A stretch of 10,769 nt of DNA from JAVKFF01 sp040226215 (GCA_040226215.1 JAVKFF010000148.1:1-10769), one strand, 5' to 3'; shown: positions 1 through 6,956, counted from the first letter of the stretch. Numbers and translations: made by a program. The notes: a model not told the origin generated them from the sequence alone.

Positions 1-1074
1 GGCGATGACGTGGCTGCCGTCGATCAGCTGAACGGTGTTCTGGTGGTCGTTGCCCAGCACCGGCACCTCGATGTGCGGCTCGCGCATCTCGCCGGCGACG
101 AGCAGGCCGAGATTGATCAGCAGCAGCAGCACGACCGGGTCGGCCACGATGCCGGCCACCTGGCGGGCGAACCAGCCCGACATGTCGTGCATGGCGAGCG
201 TCCACAGGAAGGGCGCGGCGGCGGCGATCAGGAAGGCGAGCACGCCCGTCGTCACCACGGTCTCCACGCCGCACTGCCAGAGCCCGCGCCAGGTCAGTTC
301 GCCCTGGGCGAACCCCAGAATGACGGCATAGAGCGCCGTCAGCGCGCCGAGCTCCGTCGGCGTCGCCACGCCGGAGAGCAGACCGCCGATCAGGAAGGCG
401 GGCGCGGCCAGCGCCGGGGCGGCGCGCCAGAAGGCGCGGTTGCGTTCGCGCCAGGGGAGCCGGGGCTGCAGCGCCACGTCGATCTTGCCGCGCGCCGCCA
501 TCACCGCGATCGTCACCATCAAGGCCCCGCCCATCAGGAGACCGGGCAGCAGGCCGGCCAGGAACAGGTCGCCGAGCGGCACGTTGGCCAGCACCGCATA
601 GACCACCATGATCACCGAGGGCGGGATGATCGGGCCGATCACCGCCGAGGCCGCCGTGATCGCGGCCGCGAAGTCGCGCGGATAGCCGGCCCGGCGCATC
701 TCCTCGATCTCGATGCGCCCCAGACCGGCCGCGTCGGCCTGCGCGACACCGCTCATGCCGGCGAAGATGATGCTGGCCAGCACGTTGACATGCCCCAGCC
801 CGCCACGGAAATGGCCGACCAGGGCGTTGGCGAAGTCGAAGATGCGCCGGGCGATACCGCCCTGGCTGAGGATCGTGCCGACAAAGACGAAGAGCGGCAG
901 CGCCAGGAAGGGAAAGCTCTCGAGCCCCGGGGCCATGCGGCTTGCCACCACCGAGGCCGGAAACAGGCCGTCGACGGCCAGGAAAAGGCCGGCGGCGAAG
1001 ATCAGCGCGAAGGCGACCGGTACCTGCAGCGCCGCAGTGGCCAGGAAGAACAGCAGGATGTAGCCGATCGACAC
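1..1074 (-). CDS. dctM: TRAP transporter large permease (DctM-like), 3' end outside window
   Basis: Large membrane subunit of a TRAP transporter, which carries the solute across the inner membrane using an ion gradient. The GTG start at 1074 gives N-terminus MSIGYILLFFLA; 358 codons are visible of the usual ~425-430. Family signatures seen: LPLFVFVGTILSQGGIARRIFDFA near residues 61-84, FAGMSGVAQADAAGLG near 106-121, then ITAASAVIGPIIPPSVIMVVY and GLLSGVATPTELGALTALYA. These match the second DctM in this window (minus 5675-6955) block for block. The start lies 7 bases after the dctQ stop, so the two are co-transcribed and probably translationally coupled. The last ~30 visible codons (about 1-93) are hydrophilic and do not resemble the helix expected there; see findings. 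Substrate cannot be read from sequence. Family assignment is secure; the C-terminus is not. Confidence 0.9.
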   Translation of the reverse strand, partial: MSIGYILLFFLATAALQVPVAFALIFAAGLFLAVDGLFPASVVASRMAPGLESFPFLALPLFVFVGTILSQGGIARRIFDFANALVGHFRGGLGHVNVLASIIFAGMSGVAQADAAGLGRIEIEEMRRAGYPRDFAAAITAASAVIGPIIPPSVIMVVYAVLANVPLGDLFLAGLLPGLLMGGALMVTIAVMAARGKIDVALQPRLPWRERNRAFWRAAPALAAPAFLIGGLLSGVATPTELGALTALYAVILGFAQGELTWRGLWQCGVETVVTTGVLAFLIAAAAPFLWTLAMHDMSGWFARQVAGIVADPVVLLLLINLGLLVAGEMREPHIEVPVLGNDHQNTVQLIDGSHVIA

Positions 1075-1081
1075 GGGTGCC

Positions 1082-1642
1082 CTAGCCCCCCAGGATGGTG
1101 AGCGGTTGGCGTGGCGGTGCCGGCCGGAGGATACGGACAGCGCTGTCCACAACATAGGCGATCTGGGTCAGGGCGATCGAAACCATCGCGTAGAGTGTCG
1201 GGATGGAGAACACCCAGCCCCGCGGGAAATTGAAGGGCAAGGACACAGTCAAGCTGCGGTTCTGCGGCTCGATGTACTGGGTCGCGAAGATGGCAACCAC
1301 GACAGCGACCGCCAGCACGAAGATATTACAGAATAGATCGAGATAAGCCCTGAAGCGGTTACCGAAAAGACCGGCGATCGTCGTGATGACGATGTGCCGG
1401 CGCATCTTCACCGCCACGCTGGCACCAAGAAACGTCACCCAGATGAAAGCGATTGTCACGGATTCCTCGACGAAAACCAGTGACGAGCCGAGTACGTAGC
1501 GAAAAAATACGCCGACAACGATACAGATACTGATAAAGAAGATTAGAAGGACACCGACACCAAGCTCCGCCAGCCCGATGACGGAGAGTACCCGACTCGG
1601 CCATCGCGTCAATGACGGCCCTTCTTGCGGCACTTCGACCAT
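1082..1642 (-). CDS. dctQ: TRAP transporter small permease (DctQ-like)
   Basis: Small four-helix membrane subunit that pairs with DctM in TRAP transporters. With the ATG at 1642 the product is 186 aa, a normal DctQ length. Predicted helices lie near residues 18-46, 58-78, 98-122 and 145-168. The family motif is clear: FRYVLGSSLVFVEES then FIWVTFLGASVAVKMRRHIVI (residues ~47-86), the Arg-Tyr, acidic pair and Arg-His positions typical of DctQ. The frame stays open far upstream, but this ATG gives the normal N-terminus and has a GGGAG about 13 bases before it. The 5' half is unusually AT-rich (about 40-52% GC in 60-base blocks between 1321 and 1560, against roughly 65-70% around it). No dctP is visible next to this pair; it may lie beyond the left edge. 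The gene diverges from lacI and contains a second operator-like palindrome near its 3' end. Confidence 0.9.
   Translation of the reverse strand: MVEVPQEGPSLTRWPSRVLSVIGLAELGVGVLLIFFISICIVVGVFFRYVLGSSLVFVEESVTIAFIWVTFLGASVAVKMRRHIVITTIAGLFGNRFRAYLDLFCNIFVLAVAVVVAIFATQYIEPQNRSLTVSLPFNFPRGWVFSIPTLYAMVSIALTQIAYVVDSAVRILRPAPPRQPLTILGG
1135..1148. promoter_or_regulatory. Intragenic operator-like palindrome
   Basis: The perfect 14-bp palindrome GGACAGCGCTGTCC sits inside dctQ, where on the minus strand it encodes part of VVDSAVRI. It is identical to the core of the 18-bp palindrome in the dctQ-lacI gap; including flanks, 15 of 16 bases of TGGACAGCGCTGTCCA match. Centre-to-centre distance between the two is 643 bp. 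LacI-family operators are palindromes with a central CG, as here. An auxiliary downstream operator, like the one inside E. coli lacZ, is the likely reading. Binding is inferred, not shown. Confidence 0.55.
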
Positions 1643-1694
1643 CTGGATTGCGGCGCTCCCAAGCGGGCGACCGATGCCCGCGCTTATTATTTGG

Positions 1695-1741
1695 GCGTCG
1701 TGGCGGATACAGGGGACATCGCCGCGACGCATCGGTTTTTT
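1695..1741 (+). terminator. Hairpin followed by a T6 run in the divergent gap
   Basis: Two 11-base arms at 1695-1705 and 1720-1730 pair fully as plus-strand RNA, with one G-U wobble (1701/1724) and a 14-base loop. Five bases later comes TTTTTT (1736-1741). This looks like an intrinsic terminator pointing towards lacI, although the U-run is a little far from the stem. No gene lies upstream on that strand, so it could be an attenuator in a long lacI leader, a block to antisense transcription, or chance. On the minus strand it lies in the dctQ leader. Confidence 0.35.
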
Positions 1742-1775
1742 CTTGACGGCGCCGGCCTGACCTCCGCATTGCTGC

Positions 1776-1793
1776 ATGGACAGCGCTGTCCAT
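1776..1793. promoter_or_regulatory. Perfect 18-bp palindrome, probable LacI-family operator
   Basis: ATGGACAGCGCTGTCCAT is a perfect palindrome with a central CG, the usual form of a LacI-family operator. It lies 51 bases upstream of the lacI ATG and 134 bases upstream of the dctQ ATG, so one bound repressor could control both divergent units. A shorter 10-bp palindrome, ATACCGGTAT (1799-1808), lies 5 bases to its right. The 14-bp core recurs exactly at 1135-1148. The assigned regulator is the adjacent LacI-type protein, inferred from position. Confidence 0.7.
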
Positions 1794-1801
1794 TCCTGAT
1801 A

Positions 1802-1830
1802 CCGGTATTTCATGCAGCCGCCACTGTCAA
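1802..1830 (-). promoter_or_regulatory. Candidate dctQ promoter (-35 TTGACA)
   Basis: A perfect -35 hexamer TTGACA reads on the minus strand at 1830-1825. A 17-base spacer places the -10 at about 1807-1802, where the sequence TACCGG is a poor match to TATAAT. Transcription would start near 1795, at the edge of the operator palindrome (1776-1793), which is a classical repression geometry, and would give dctQ a leader of about 150 bases. The weak -10 makes this tentative. Confidence 0.35.
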
Positions 1831-1843
1831 GGCCCGCCTTGCG

Positions 1844-2875
1844 ATGACACCGCCCCCCACGCCTTCGGGATCCGACCCCGCCGGGCCGATCCGTCTGCAG
1901 GAGGTCGCCGAGGCGGCGGGCGTGTCGACGATCACCGTCTCGCGCTGCCTGAACAACCCGACCCGGGTCTCCGCCGCCACCCGGGCGCGCGTGCTGGAGG
2001 TGGCCGGCCGGCTCGGCTACATCCCCAACCGCCTTGCCTCCAGCCTGGTCTCCGCGCGCACGCGCGTGATCGGCGCCATCGTGCCGACCATCGGCAATCC
2101 GATCCATTCCGAGACCCTGCAGGCGGCGACCGACCTGCTGGGTCCGGCCGGCTACCAGCTCCTGCTCGGCGACACCGGCTATTCCATCGCCCGCGAGGCG
2201 GAGCTGGTGCAGACCTTCCTGGGCCATCGGGTCGACGGCATGCTGATCACCGGCGCCCGCCACACCCGTGGCTGCGCCGAGGCGCTCGGCCGCGCGGGCG
2301 TGCCGGTGGTCGAGACCTTCGAGTTCACGCCGAACCCCATCGACTGCAATGTCGGCTTCTCCAACCTGGAGGCCGGCGCCTCGCTGGTCCGCTATCTCGC
2401 CGGCCGCGGCCGCCGGCACATCGCCTTCGTGGAGCACGCGCGCATCGACGACAGCCGCATGAACGCGCGCCGCGACGGCGCCATGGCCGCCGGCCGGGAG
2501 ATCGGCCAGGTGATCGATCTGCACGCCATCGACAGCGATCCCGGCACCGGCATCGGCGGCGACGTCATCGACACCATCCTGGCCGACCGGCCGGCGACCG
2601 ACGCGGTGATCTTCGCCGGTCACCAGGTCGCCGTCGGCGCCATCCGCCACGCCATCGACAGGGGCATCGCCGTGCCCGACCGGCTGGCCATCGTCAGCTT
2701 CGGCGACTCGCCGATCTCACGCTGGATCCGGCCGGCGCTGACCACGGTGCGCTTCCCCATGCAGGAGATGGGCCGCGAGGCCGCGCGCCTGCTGCTCGGC
2801 CGCCTCACCGGCGAGCAGCCGGCCGGCAGCGCCATTAATCTCGGCTTCGAAATCATGATGCGCGACAGCGCCTGA
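1844..2875 (+). CDS. LacI-family transcriptional regulator
   Basis: Sugar- or acid-responsive DNA-binding repressor of 343 aa, the normal family length. The N-terminal helix-turn-helix, residues ~17-37, reads IRLQEVAEAAGVSTITVSRCL. The hinge (LGYIPNRLASSLVSARTRVIGAIVP, ~57-81) has the Asn-x-Leu-Ala pattern that contacts the operator minor groove. A periplasmic-binding-protein-like effector domain follows, ending LAIVSFGDSPISRWIRPALTTVRFPMQEMGREAA. The usual CANDxxAxGA segment reads FAGHQVAVGA (~257-266), so the common Asn-Asp is replaced. The ATG at 1844 was chosen because the helix-turn-helix starts about 17 residues later; upstream in-frame sequence adds nothing family-like. The ribosome site is weak. 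It probably represses the divergent dctQM genes and perhaps itself through 1776-1793. The downstream enzyme gene follows after 14 bases. Confidence 0.92.
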   Translation: MTPPPTPSGSDPAGPIRLQEVAEAAGVSTITVSRCLNNPTRVSAATRARVLEVAGRLGYIPNRLASSLVSARTRVIGAIVPTIGNPIHSETLQAATDLLGPAGYQLLLGDTGYSIAREAELVQTFLGHRVDGMLITGARHTRGCAEALGRAGVPVVETFEFTPNPIDCNVGFSNLEAGASLVRYLAGRGRRHIAFVEHARIDDSRMNARRDGAMAAGREIGQVIDLHAIDSDPGTGIGGDVIDTILADRPATDAVIFAGHQVAVGAIRHAIDRGIAVPDRLAIVSFGDSPISRWIRPALTTVRFPMQEMGREAARLLLGRLTGEQPAGSAINLGFEIMMRDSA

Positions 2876-2892
2876 GAGGAGGACGTTCCTTG
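2876..2892 (+). promoter_or_regulatory. Strong ribosome binding site fixing a TTG start
   Basis: GAGGAGG at 2876-2882 immediately follows the lacI stop codon and lies 7 bases before TTG at 2890-2892. The spacing and strength support the unusual TTG as the start of the enolase-superfamily gene. No in-frame ATG occurs near the N-terminus. Confidence 0.75.
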
Positions 2893-4041
2893 AGCCGTAT
2901 CCGCCGTGTCGAGGTGCACGAATACACCTTCGACATCGAAAACCTGGACCATCACCGCGCCTACCAGCCCGGCGCGCGCCTGACCTTGAGCAATTTCGGC
3001 GTGCGCATTCTCACCGATGACGGATCGGTCGGCGAGTACTGCCCCCAGCACGGCGGCAAGAAGGCACATCTGGGCCAGGTGCTGATGGCCGCGCCGCAGA
3101 TCGTCGGCCGCAACGCGCTGGAACGCGCCATCCTCTACGACGACATGAAACGCGCGCTGCGCCAGCTCGGCTTCATCGGCGTCGGCCATCTCGACATCGC
3201 GCTCTGGGACCTGGCGGCCCGCCGCTACGGCGTCTCGGTGGGGGAGCTGCTCGGCGCCTACCGCACCCGGCTGCCGGCCTATGCCTCGACCACCCATGGC
3301 GACCGCGAGGGCGCGTTGTCGAGCCCCGAGCACTTCGCCGCCTTCGCCGAGCAGTGCCACGAGCTCGGCTTCCGCGCCTTCAAGATCCACGGTTGGAACG
3401 AGGGCGATGCGCGCGAGGAGGCGGCCAATGTCAGCCACCTCGCCAAATCGGTCGGCGACCGCATGACGCTGATGATCGACCCGGCCTGCCAGCTGCGCAC
3501 CTTCGCCGACGCGCTCTATGTCGGCCGCGCCTGCGACGACGCCAACTTCTTCTGGTACGAGGACCCGATGCGCGACGGCGGCGTGTCGATGCAGGCGCAC
3601 CGCAAGCTGCGCCAGATGATCCGCACGCCGCTCTTGATCACCGAGCATGTGCGCGGGGTCGAGGCCAAGGCCGACTGGATCGTGCACGAGGCGACGGATT
3701 TCGTGCGCGCCGACCCCGACATGGATCTCGGCATCACCGGCACCATGCGCATCGCCCACTTGGCCGACGCCTTCGGCCTCGACGTCGAGCTGCATGGCTG
3801 CGGACCCGCCCACCGGCTGTGCATGGCGGCGATCCGCAACACCAACTACTACGAACTCGCCATCGTCAATCCCAAGGCCCGCAACCCGGTGCCGCCGATC
3901 TACCGCTCGGACTATTCCGACCAGCTGGAGGATGTCGGGGCGGACGGCTGCTACCCGGTGCCGACCGGCCCCGGCCTCGGCGTCGACTACGACTGGGACT
4001 TCATCGAGCGCAACCGCACCGCCCTGCACGTCTTCGAGTAA
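2890..4041 (+). CDS. Mandelate racemase/muconate lactonizing enzyme family (enolase superfamily)
   Basis: Mg2+-dependent enzyme that removes a proton next to a carboxylate; members are racemases, cycloisomerases or sugar-acid dehydratases. The product is 383 aa, a normal length. The N-terminal capping domain runs to ~125 and includes GVGHLDIALWDLAARRYG (~97-114). The barrel then carries KIH (Lys165, His167) at the usual KxK site, Mg2+ ligands Asp197 (MIDPA), Glu224 (WYEDP) and Glu252 (ITEH), and the likely catalytic His-Asp pair His302 (ELHG) with Asp275 (RADPDMD). All key positions are filled, so it should be active. The second Lys of KxK being His sets it apart from mandelate racemase itself. 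The gene is co-transcribed with the LacI-type regulator and lies opposite TRAP permease genes, suggesting that it acts on an imported sugar acid or hydroxy acid. Exact substrate unknown. Confidence 0.92.
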   Translation: MSRIRRVEVHEYTFDIENLDHHRAYQPGARLTLSNFGVRILTDDGSVGEYCPQHGGKKAHLGQVLMAAPQIVGRNALERAILYDDMKRALRQLGFIGVGHLDIALWDLAARRYGVSVGELLGAYRTRLPAYASTTHGDREGALSSPEHFAAFAEQCHELGFRAFKIHGWNEGDAREEAANVSHLAKSVGDRMTLMIDPACQLRTFADALYVGRACDDANFFWYEDPMRDGGVSMQAHRKLRQMIRTPLLITEHVRGVEAKADWIVHEATDFVRADPDMDLGITGTMRIAHLADAFGLDVELHGCGPAHRLCMAAIRNTNYYELAIVNPKARNPVPPIYRSDYSDQLEDVGADGCYPVPTGPGLGVDYDWDFIERNRTALHVFE

Positions 4042-4050
4042 GCCCGCCGA

Positions 4051-4060
4051 ACCGATCGGT
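4051..4060. other. Small palindrome between convergent stops
   Basis: The 33-bp gap between the enolase-family stop (4041) and the convergent dctQ stop (4075) contains ACCGATCGGT. Flanking GCC and GGC could extend the stem, and TTT follows on the plus side. It may help end transcription from either side, but the stem is short and there is no real T-run, so it is recorded as a possible weak terminator only. Confidence 0.25.
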
Positions 4061-4074
4061 GGCTTTACCTCAGG

Positions 4075-4635
4075 TCAGATCGACGGCGTCACCACCTCCC
4101 GTCTCCGTCCGTCCGGTGTCGCCAGGTTGACGATCTCCTGCAGCAGGATGGGCACGAAGGCGAAGAGCGGGGCCAGCTTCTCCAGCCAATCGGGGATGCC
4201 GTAGACCGGCGAGCGCAGGCGCAGATAGGGCATGGTCTCGCCCATCTGCAGGCACACGAAGACGGCGAAGGCGGCGACGCCGATGCTGACGATCGCGCCG
4301 GTGATCCGTCGCCCGGCCGGTCCCAGCAGGTCGATCGCCGCGGTGATGACGATATGCCGGCGCCGGCGGTGCAGGACGACCGCCATCAGGAAGACCAGCC
4401 AGACCAAGAGGAAGCCGGTCAGCTCGTTCAAGCCCTGCACCGAGCGGCCGAGCGTGTAGCGGCCGACGACCTGGGCGAAGACCAGGGCCGCCAGGGCGAT
4501 GAGGATCGCCTGGCCGGTCTTCAGGTAGAGCCAGTTGACGCCGGCCAGCGCCCGGTCGAGCCCGGCCACCAGACCAGGCGGGCGACCGGTGTCCCCGGCG
4601 GCGGGACGCCGGGGATCTTCCGGTGTGTCGGTCAC
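4075..4635 (-). CDS. dctQ: TRAP transporter small permease (DctQ-like), second system
   Basis: Small membrane subunit of the second TRAP transporter, 186 aa. The GTG start at 4635 lies 10 bases after the dctP stop, and a GAGG near the end of dctP can serve as ribosome site. The N-terminal ~30 residues are hydrophilic and Pro-rich; helices lie near 37-58, 72-92, 110-131 and 148-170. The DctQ signature is clear: GRYTLGRSVQGLNELTGFLLVW followed by VVLHRRRRHIVIT. RRHIVIT is shared exactly with the DctQ at 1082-1642, but the proteins otherwise differ, so they are related but not a recent copy. This is the last gene of the FAD-dctM-dctP-dctQ operon and its end converges on the enolase-family gene. 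Confidence 0.93.
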   Translation of the reverse strand: MTDTPEDPRRPAAGDTGRPPGLVAGLDRALAGVNWLYLKTGQAILIALAALVFAQVVGRYTLGRSVQGLNELTGFLLVWLVFLMAVVLHRRRRHIVITAAIDLLGPAGRRITGAIVSIGVAAFAVFVCLQMGETMPYLRLRSPVYGIPDWLEKLAPLFAFVPILLQEIVNLATPDGRRREVVTPSI

Positions 4636-4645
4636 GTCCGCGACC

Positions 4646-5632
4646 TCACTCGATCGCCTGGATCTCCTCCAGCAGCCCCTCGCGCCACAGGCCCTCGGCC
4701 TCCTGCCGGGCGGCGGCCTCGGCGACCCGCTCCTGGAAGGGCGCGGAGTCGACCATGATGATGGCCGCGCCGTCGCCGACGATCTGGCCTTCCACGGTGG
4801 CGCGGCTCTCCTCCAGCAGCTCGATCGAATAGTCGGTGGCGAGGGCCGCCGCCTCGCGCAGCGCTGCCTGTTCGGCCTCGCTCAACCCCTCCAGCCGGGC
4901 GGTGTTCATGCCCAGCGTGATGGCGGAGAAGACGTGGTTGGTCAGCGTCACATAGGGGGCGGCCTGGTGGAAGTTCTGGCTGGCCACGCTGTCGAGCGGC
5001 GACTCCATGGCGTCGACCACGCCGGTGCGCAGCGCCTGGAACGACTCGCCCCAGGGCACCTGCGAGGGGTTGGCGCCGATTGCCTCCCAGGTGGCGATGT
5101 AGGACGGGATGCCCGGCACCCGGAAGACCAGGCCCTCGACATCGGCCGGCGTGAACACCGGCCTGGTGGAGACCACCACGCGCGGCAGCTTGCGCCAGTT
5201 GGTGGCCAGCAGGGTGACGCCGAACTCGGCCTCCAGCTCGTCCATCATCTGCCGGTGCAGGTCGGAGTCCAGGAAGGCGTTGAAGTGGTCCTCGTCGCGG
5301 AAGGCGAAGCCCCAGGAGACCACGTTGTAGTCGTTGACGAAGTTGGAATAGTTGGTGATGTCCTCGACCACCAGGTCGATGATCCCGGCGGACGTCTGGT
5401 TGATCGCCTCCGCGCCGCGGCCGAGCTGGGCGGAGGGGAAGACCGCGACCGTCACCGAGCCGTCGGTCAGCCGCTCGGTCTCGTCGGCGAAGCGCTGGGC
5501 GGCGAGGCAGGTCGGGTTGGTCGGCGCCGAGGGGCAGGCCAGCCGGAGCTCGGTCTGCGCCGCTGCGGGAACCAGTGGCATCAGGGCCAGGCTCAGGCCG
5601 CCGATCAGGGCATGGATGGGTGTCGGTCGCAT
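4646..5632 (-). CDS. dctP: TRAP transporter periplasmic solute-binding protein (DctP-like)
   Basis: Periplasmic binding protein that captures the substrate and delivers it to DctQM. It has 328 aa, typical length. Residues 1-25 form a Sec signal peptide (ALIGGLSLALMPLVPAAA, cleavage near AAA-Q). Family landmarks: FADETERLTDGSVTVAVFPSAQLGRGAEAI (48-77), the KLPRVVVSTRPV segment (~148-159) and GLVFRVPGIPSY (167-178), in which Arg171 is at the position that usually salt-bridges the substrate carboxylate. ESFQALRTGVVDAMESP (196-212) is the usual hinge motif. The substrate is therefore probably a carboxylate. Mature-protein Cys33 and Cys42 lie 9 residues apart and might form a disulfide. It is the only DctP in the window and sits between dctM and dctQ. 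Confidence 0.93.
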   Translation of the reverse strand: MRPTPIHALIGGLSLALMPLVPAAAQTELRLACPSAPTNPTCLAAQRFADETERLTDGSVTVAVFPSAQLGRGAEAINQTSAGIIDLVVEDITNYSNFVNDYNVVSWGFAFRDEDHFNAFLDSDLHRQMMDELEAEFGVTLLATNWRKLPRVVVSTRPVFTPADVEGLVFRVPGIPSYIATWEAIGANPSQVPWGESFQALRTGVVDAMESPLDSVASQNFHQAAPYVTLTNHVFSAITLGMNTARLEGLSEAEQAALREAAALATDYSIELLEESRATVEGQIVGDGAAIIMVDSAPFQERVAEAAARQEAEGLWREGLLEEIQAIE

Positions 5633-5638
5633 GGCTTT

Positions 5639-5645
5639 CCTCCTT
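5639..5645 (-). promoter_or_regulatory. Strong ribosome binding site of dctP
   Basis: AAGGAGG on the minus strand, 6 bases before the dctP ATG at 5632, is a near-perfect Shine-Dalgarno sequence. It is much stronger than those of its operon neighbours. TRAP binding proteins are normally needed in excess over the permeases, and this gives a way to boost dctP although it is not the first gene. Confidence 0.75.
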
Positions 5646-5674
5646 GGTTTTGTCGGTTCTTGGTGTCCGGCGGT

Positions 5675-6955
5675 CTAGCGGCCGCCGAGGAACAGCTCGC
5701 CCGGCCAAAGCACCACCCACGGCACGTAGGTGACGATCAGCAGGACCAGCACGATCGGGATCAGGAAGGGCAGGATCGCCCGCGCGGTGTCAACGAAGCG
5801 GATCTCGGCGATCTCCGTAACGATGTAGAGGCACCAGCCGAGCGGCGGGGTGATCAGCCCGACGGTGAGGTTGAGGATCACCACCACGCCCAGATGCACC
5901 GGGTCGATACCCATGGGCAATGCCATGCCGAGCAGCGTCGGCGTGAAGATGATCAGGATCGAGGTCAGGCTCATGAAGGTGCCCAGGAACAAGAGGATCA
6001 CATTGACCCCGGCCAGGAACACCCAGGTGCCCAGCCCGGTTTCGCGGAACCAGGCGGCGAGCTGCTCGGGGATCTGCTCGGTCGTGACCAGCCAGCCGAA
6101 CAGGGCCGAGCAGGCGAGAATGAACATGATCTGCGTCGTGGTGATCAGCGCCTCTTCCAGGATCGGCCCGATGCGTCGCCAGCCGATCTCGCCATGCACC
6201 GTGGCGACGGCCAGGGCATAGACGATGGCCAGCACGCCCGCTTCCGTCGGCGTGACGATGCCGAAGACCAGACCCGCCAGCACCACCACCGGCGTGCCGA
6301 GCGGCAGCAGGTTGGCCAGGAAGCTGCGCCCGATCTGCCCCAGGCTCGGCCGCGGGCGCGGCGGCACCTGCTCGCGCTTGGCGACGATGAAGACGTAGAC
6401 CATCATGAAGATGCCGAGCAGCACGCCCGGGATCAGGCCGCCCAGGAACAGCCCGGCGATCGAGACGTCGGTCATGGTGCCGTAGAGCACCATCAGGATG
6501 GAGGGCGGGATGATCGGGCCGATGCAGCTCGACGCCGCGGTCACCGCGGCGCTGAAGGGCCGGGAGTAGCCCGCGTCCACCATCGCCCTGATCTCGATCC
6601 GGCCGAGCCCGGCGGCGTCCGCCACGGCGGAGCCGGAGATGCCGGCGAAGAACAGGCTGGAGACGATGTTCACATGGGCCAGCCCGCCGCGCACATGGCC
6701 CACCAGATGCTCGGCGAAGGAGAAGATGCGCCGGGTGATGCCGCCGGCGTTCATGATCTCCCCGGCCAGCACGAAGAACGGAATGGCCAGCAGCGTAATG
6801 CCGCCCAGGCTGTCCACCATGTTGAGGATCAGCACCGTGGCCGGGATGTCGGAGATCATCAGATAGGCCATTGAGCCCAGGCCCATGGCGATGGCCACCG
6901 GCGCGCCCAGCACCATGAAGGTGAGGAAGACCACGAAAAGGGCGGTGAGCGCCAT
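5675..6955 (-). CDS. dctM: TRAP transporter large permease (DctM-like), complete
   Basis: Large transport subunit of the second TRAP system, 426 aa, full length. Family blocks in order: IPFFVLAGEIMNAGGITRRIFSFAEHLVGHVRGGLAHVN, FAGISGSAVADAAGLGRIEIRAM, AASSCIGPIIPPSILMVLYG, VFGIVTPTEAGVLAIVYAL, then MGIDPVHLGVVVILNLTVGLITPPLGWCLYI near the C-terminus. About a dozen hydrophobic segments are visible. The ATG at 6955 follows the TGA of the FAD oxidoreductase after one base (TGA-C-ATG), with GGGAG in the end of that gene as ribosome site, so translation is probably coupled. The next gene, dctP, starts 42 bases after this stop. The first permease pair (1-1642) is related but clearly divergent. Confidence 0.95.
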   Translation of the reverse strand: MALTALFVVFLTFMVLGAPVAIAMGLGSMAYLMISDIPATVLILNMVDSLGGITLLAIPFFVLAGEIMNAGGITRRIFSFAEHLVGHVRGGLAHVNIVSSLFFAGISGSAVADAAGLGRIEIRAMVDAGYSRPFSAAVTAASSCIGPIIPPSILMVLYGTMTDVSIAGLFLGGLIPGVLLGIFMMVYVFIVAKREQVPPRPRPSLGQIGRSFLANLLPLGTPVVVLAGLVFGIVTPTEAGVLAIVYALAVATVHGEIGWRRIGPILEEALITTTQIMFILACSALFGWLVTTEQIPEQLAAWFRETGLGTWVFLAGVNVILLFLGTFMSLTSILIIFTPTLLGMALPMGIDPVHLGVVVILNLTVGLITPPLGWCLYIVTEIAEIRFVDTARAILPFLIPIVLVLLIVTYVPWVVLWPGELFLGGR

Positions 6956-6956
6956 G

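Noticed and set aside
10..1101. Plus-strand open frame of 363 codons opposite the first dctM
   Set aside because: It is low-complexity, His/Gly/Arg/Gln-rich antisense translation of a clear permease gene. It shows no ribosome site and no domain.
1643..2650. Upstream in-frame extension of dctQ to a 522-residue protein
   Set aside because: The added N-terminus is the antisense of lacI and of the regulatory gap. DctQ proteins are about 160-190 residues, and the ATG at 1642 gives the normal length.
2620..4029. Minus-strand open frame of 469 codons opposite lacI and the enolase-family gene
   Set aside because: Antisense shadow: the plus-strand genes have full catalytic and DNA-binding motifs, while this frame has repetitive Ala/Gly/Val/Asp composition without motifs.
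4535..6874. Very long plus-strand open frame (779 codons) opposite the dctQ-dctP-dctM genes
   Set aside because: It is rich in Gly, Arg, Gln, His and Asp with no family motif, and lies exactly antisense to three well-recognised TRAP genes. It is an artefact of high GC and codon bias.
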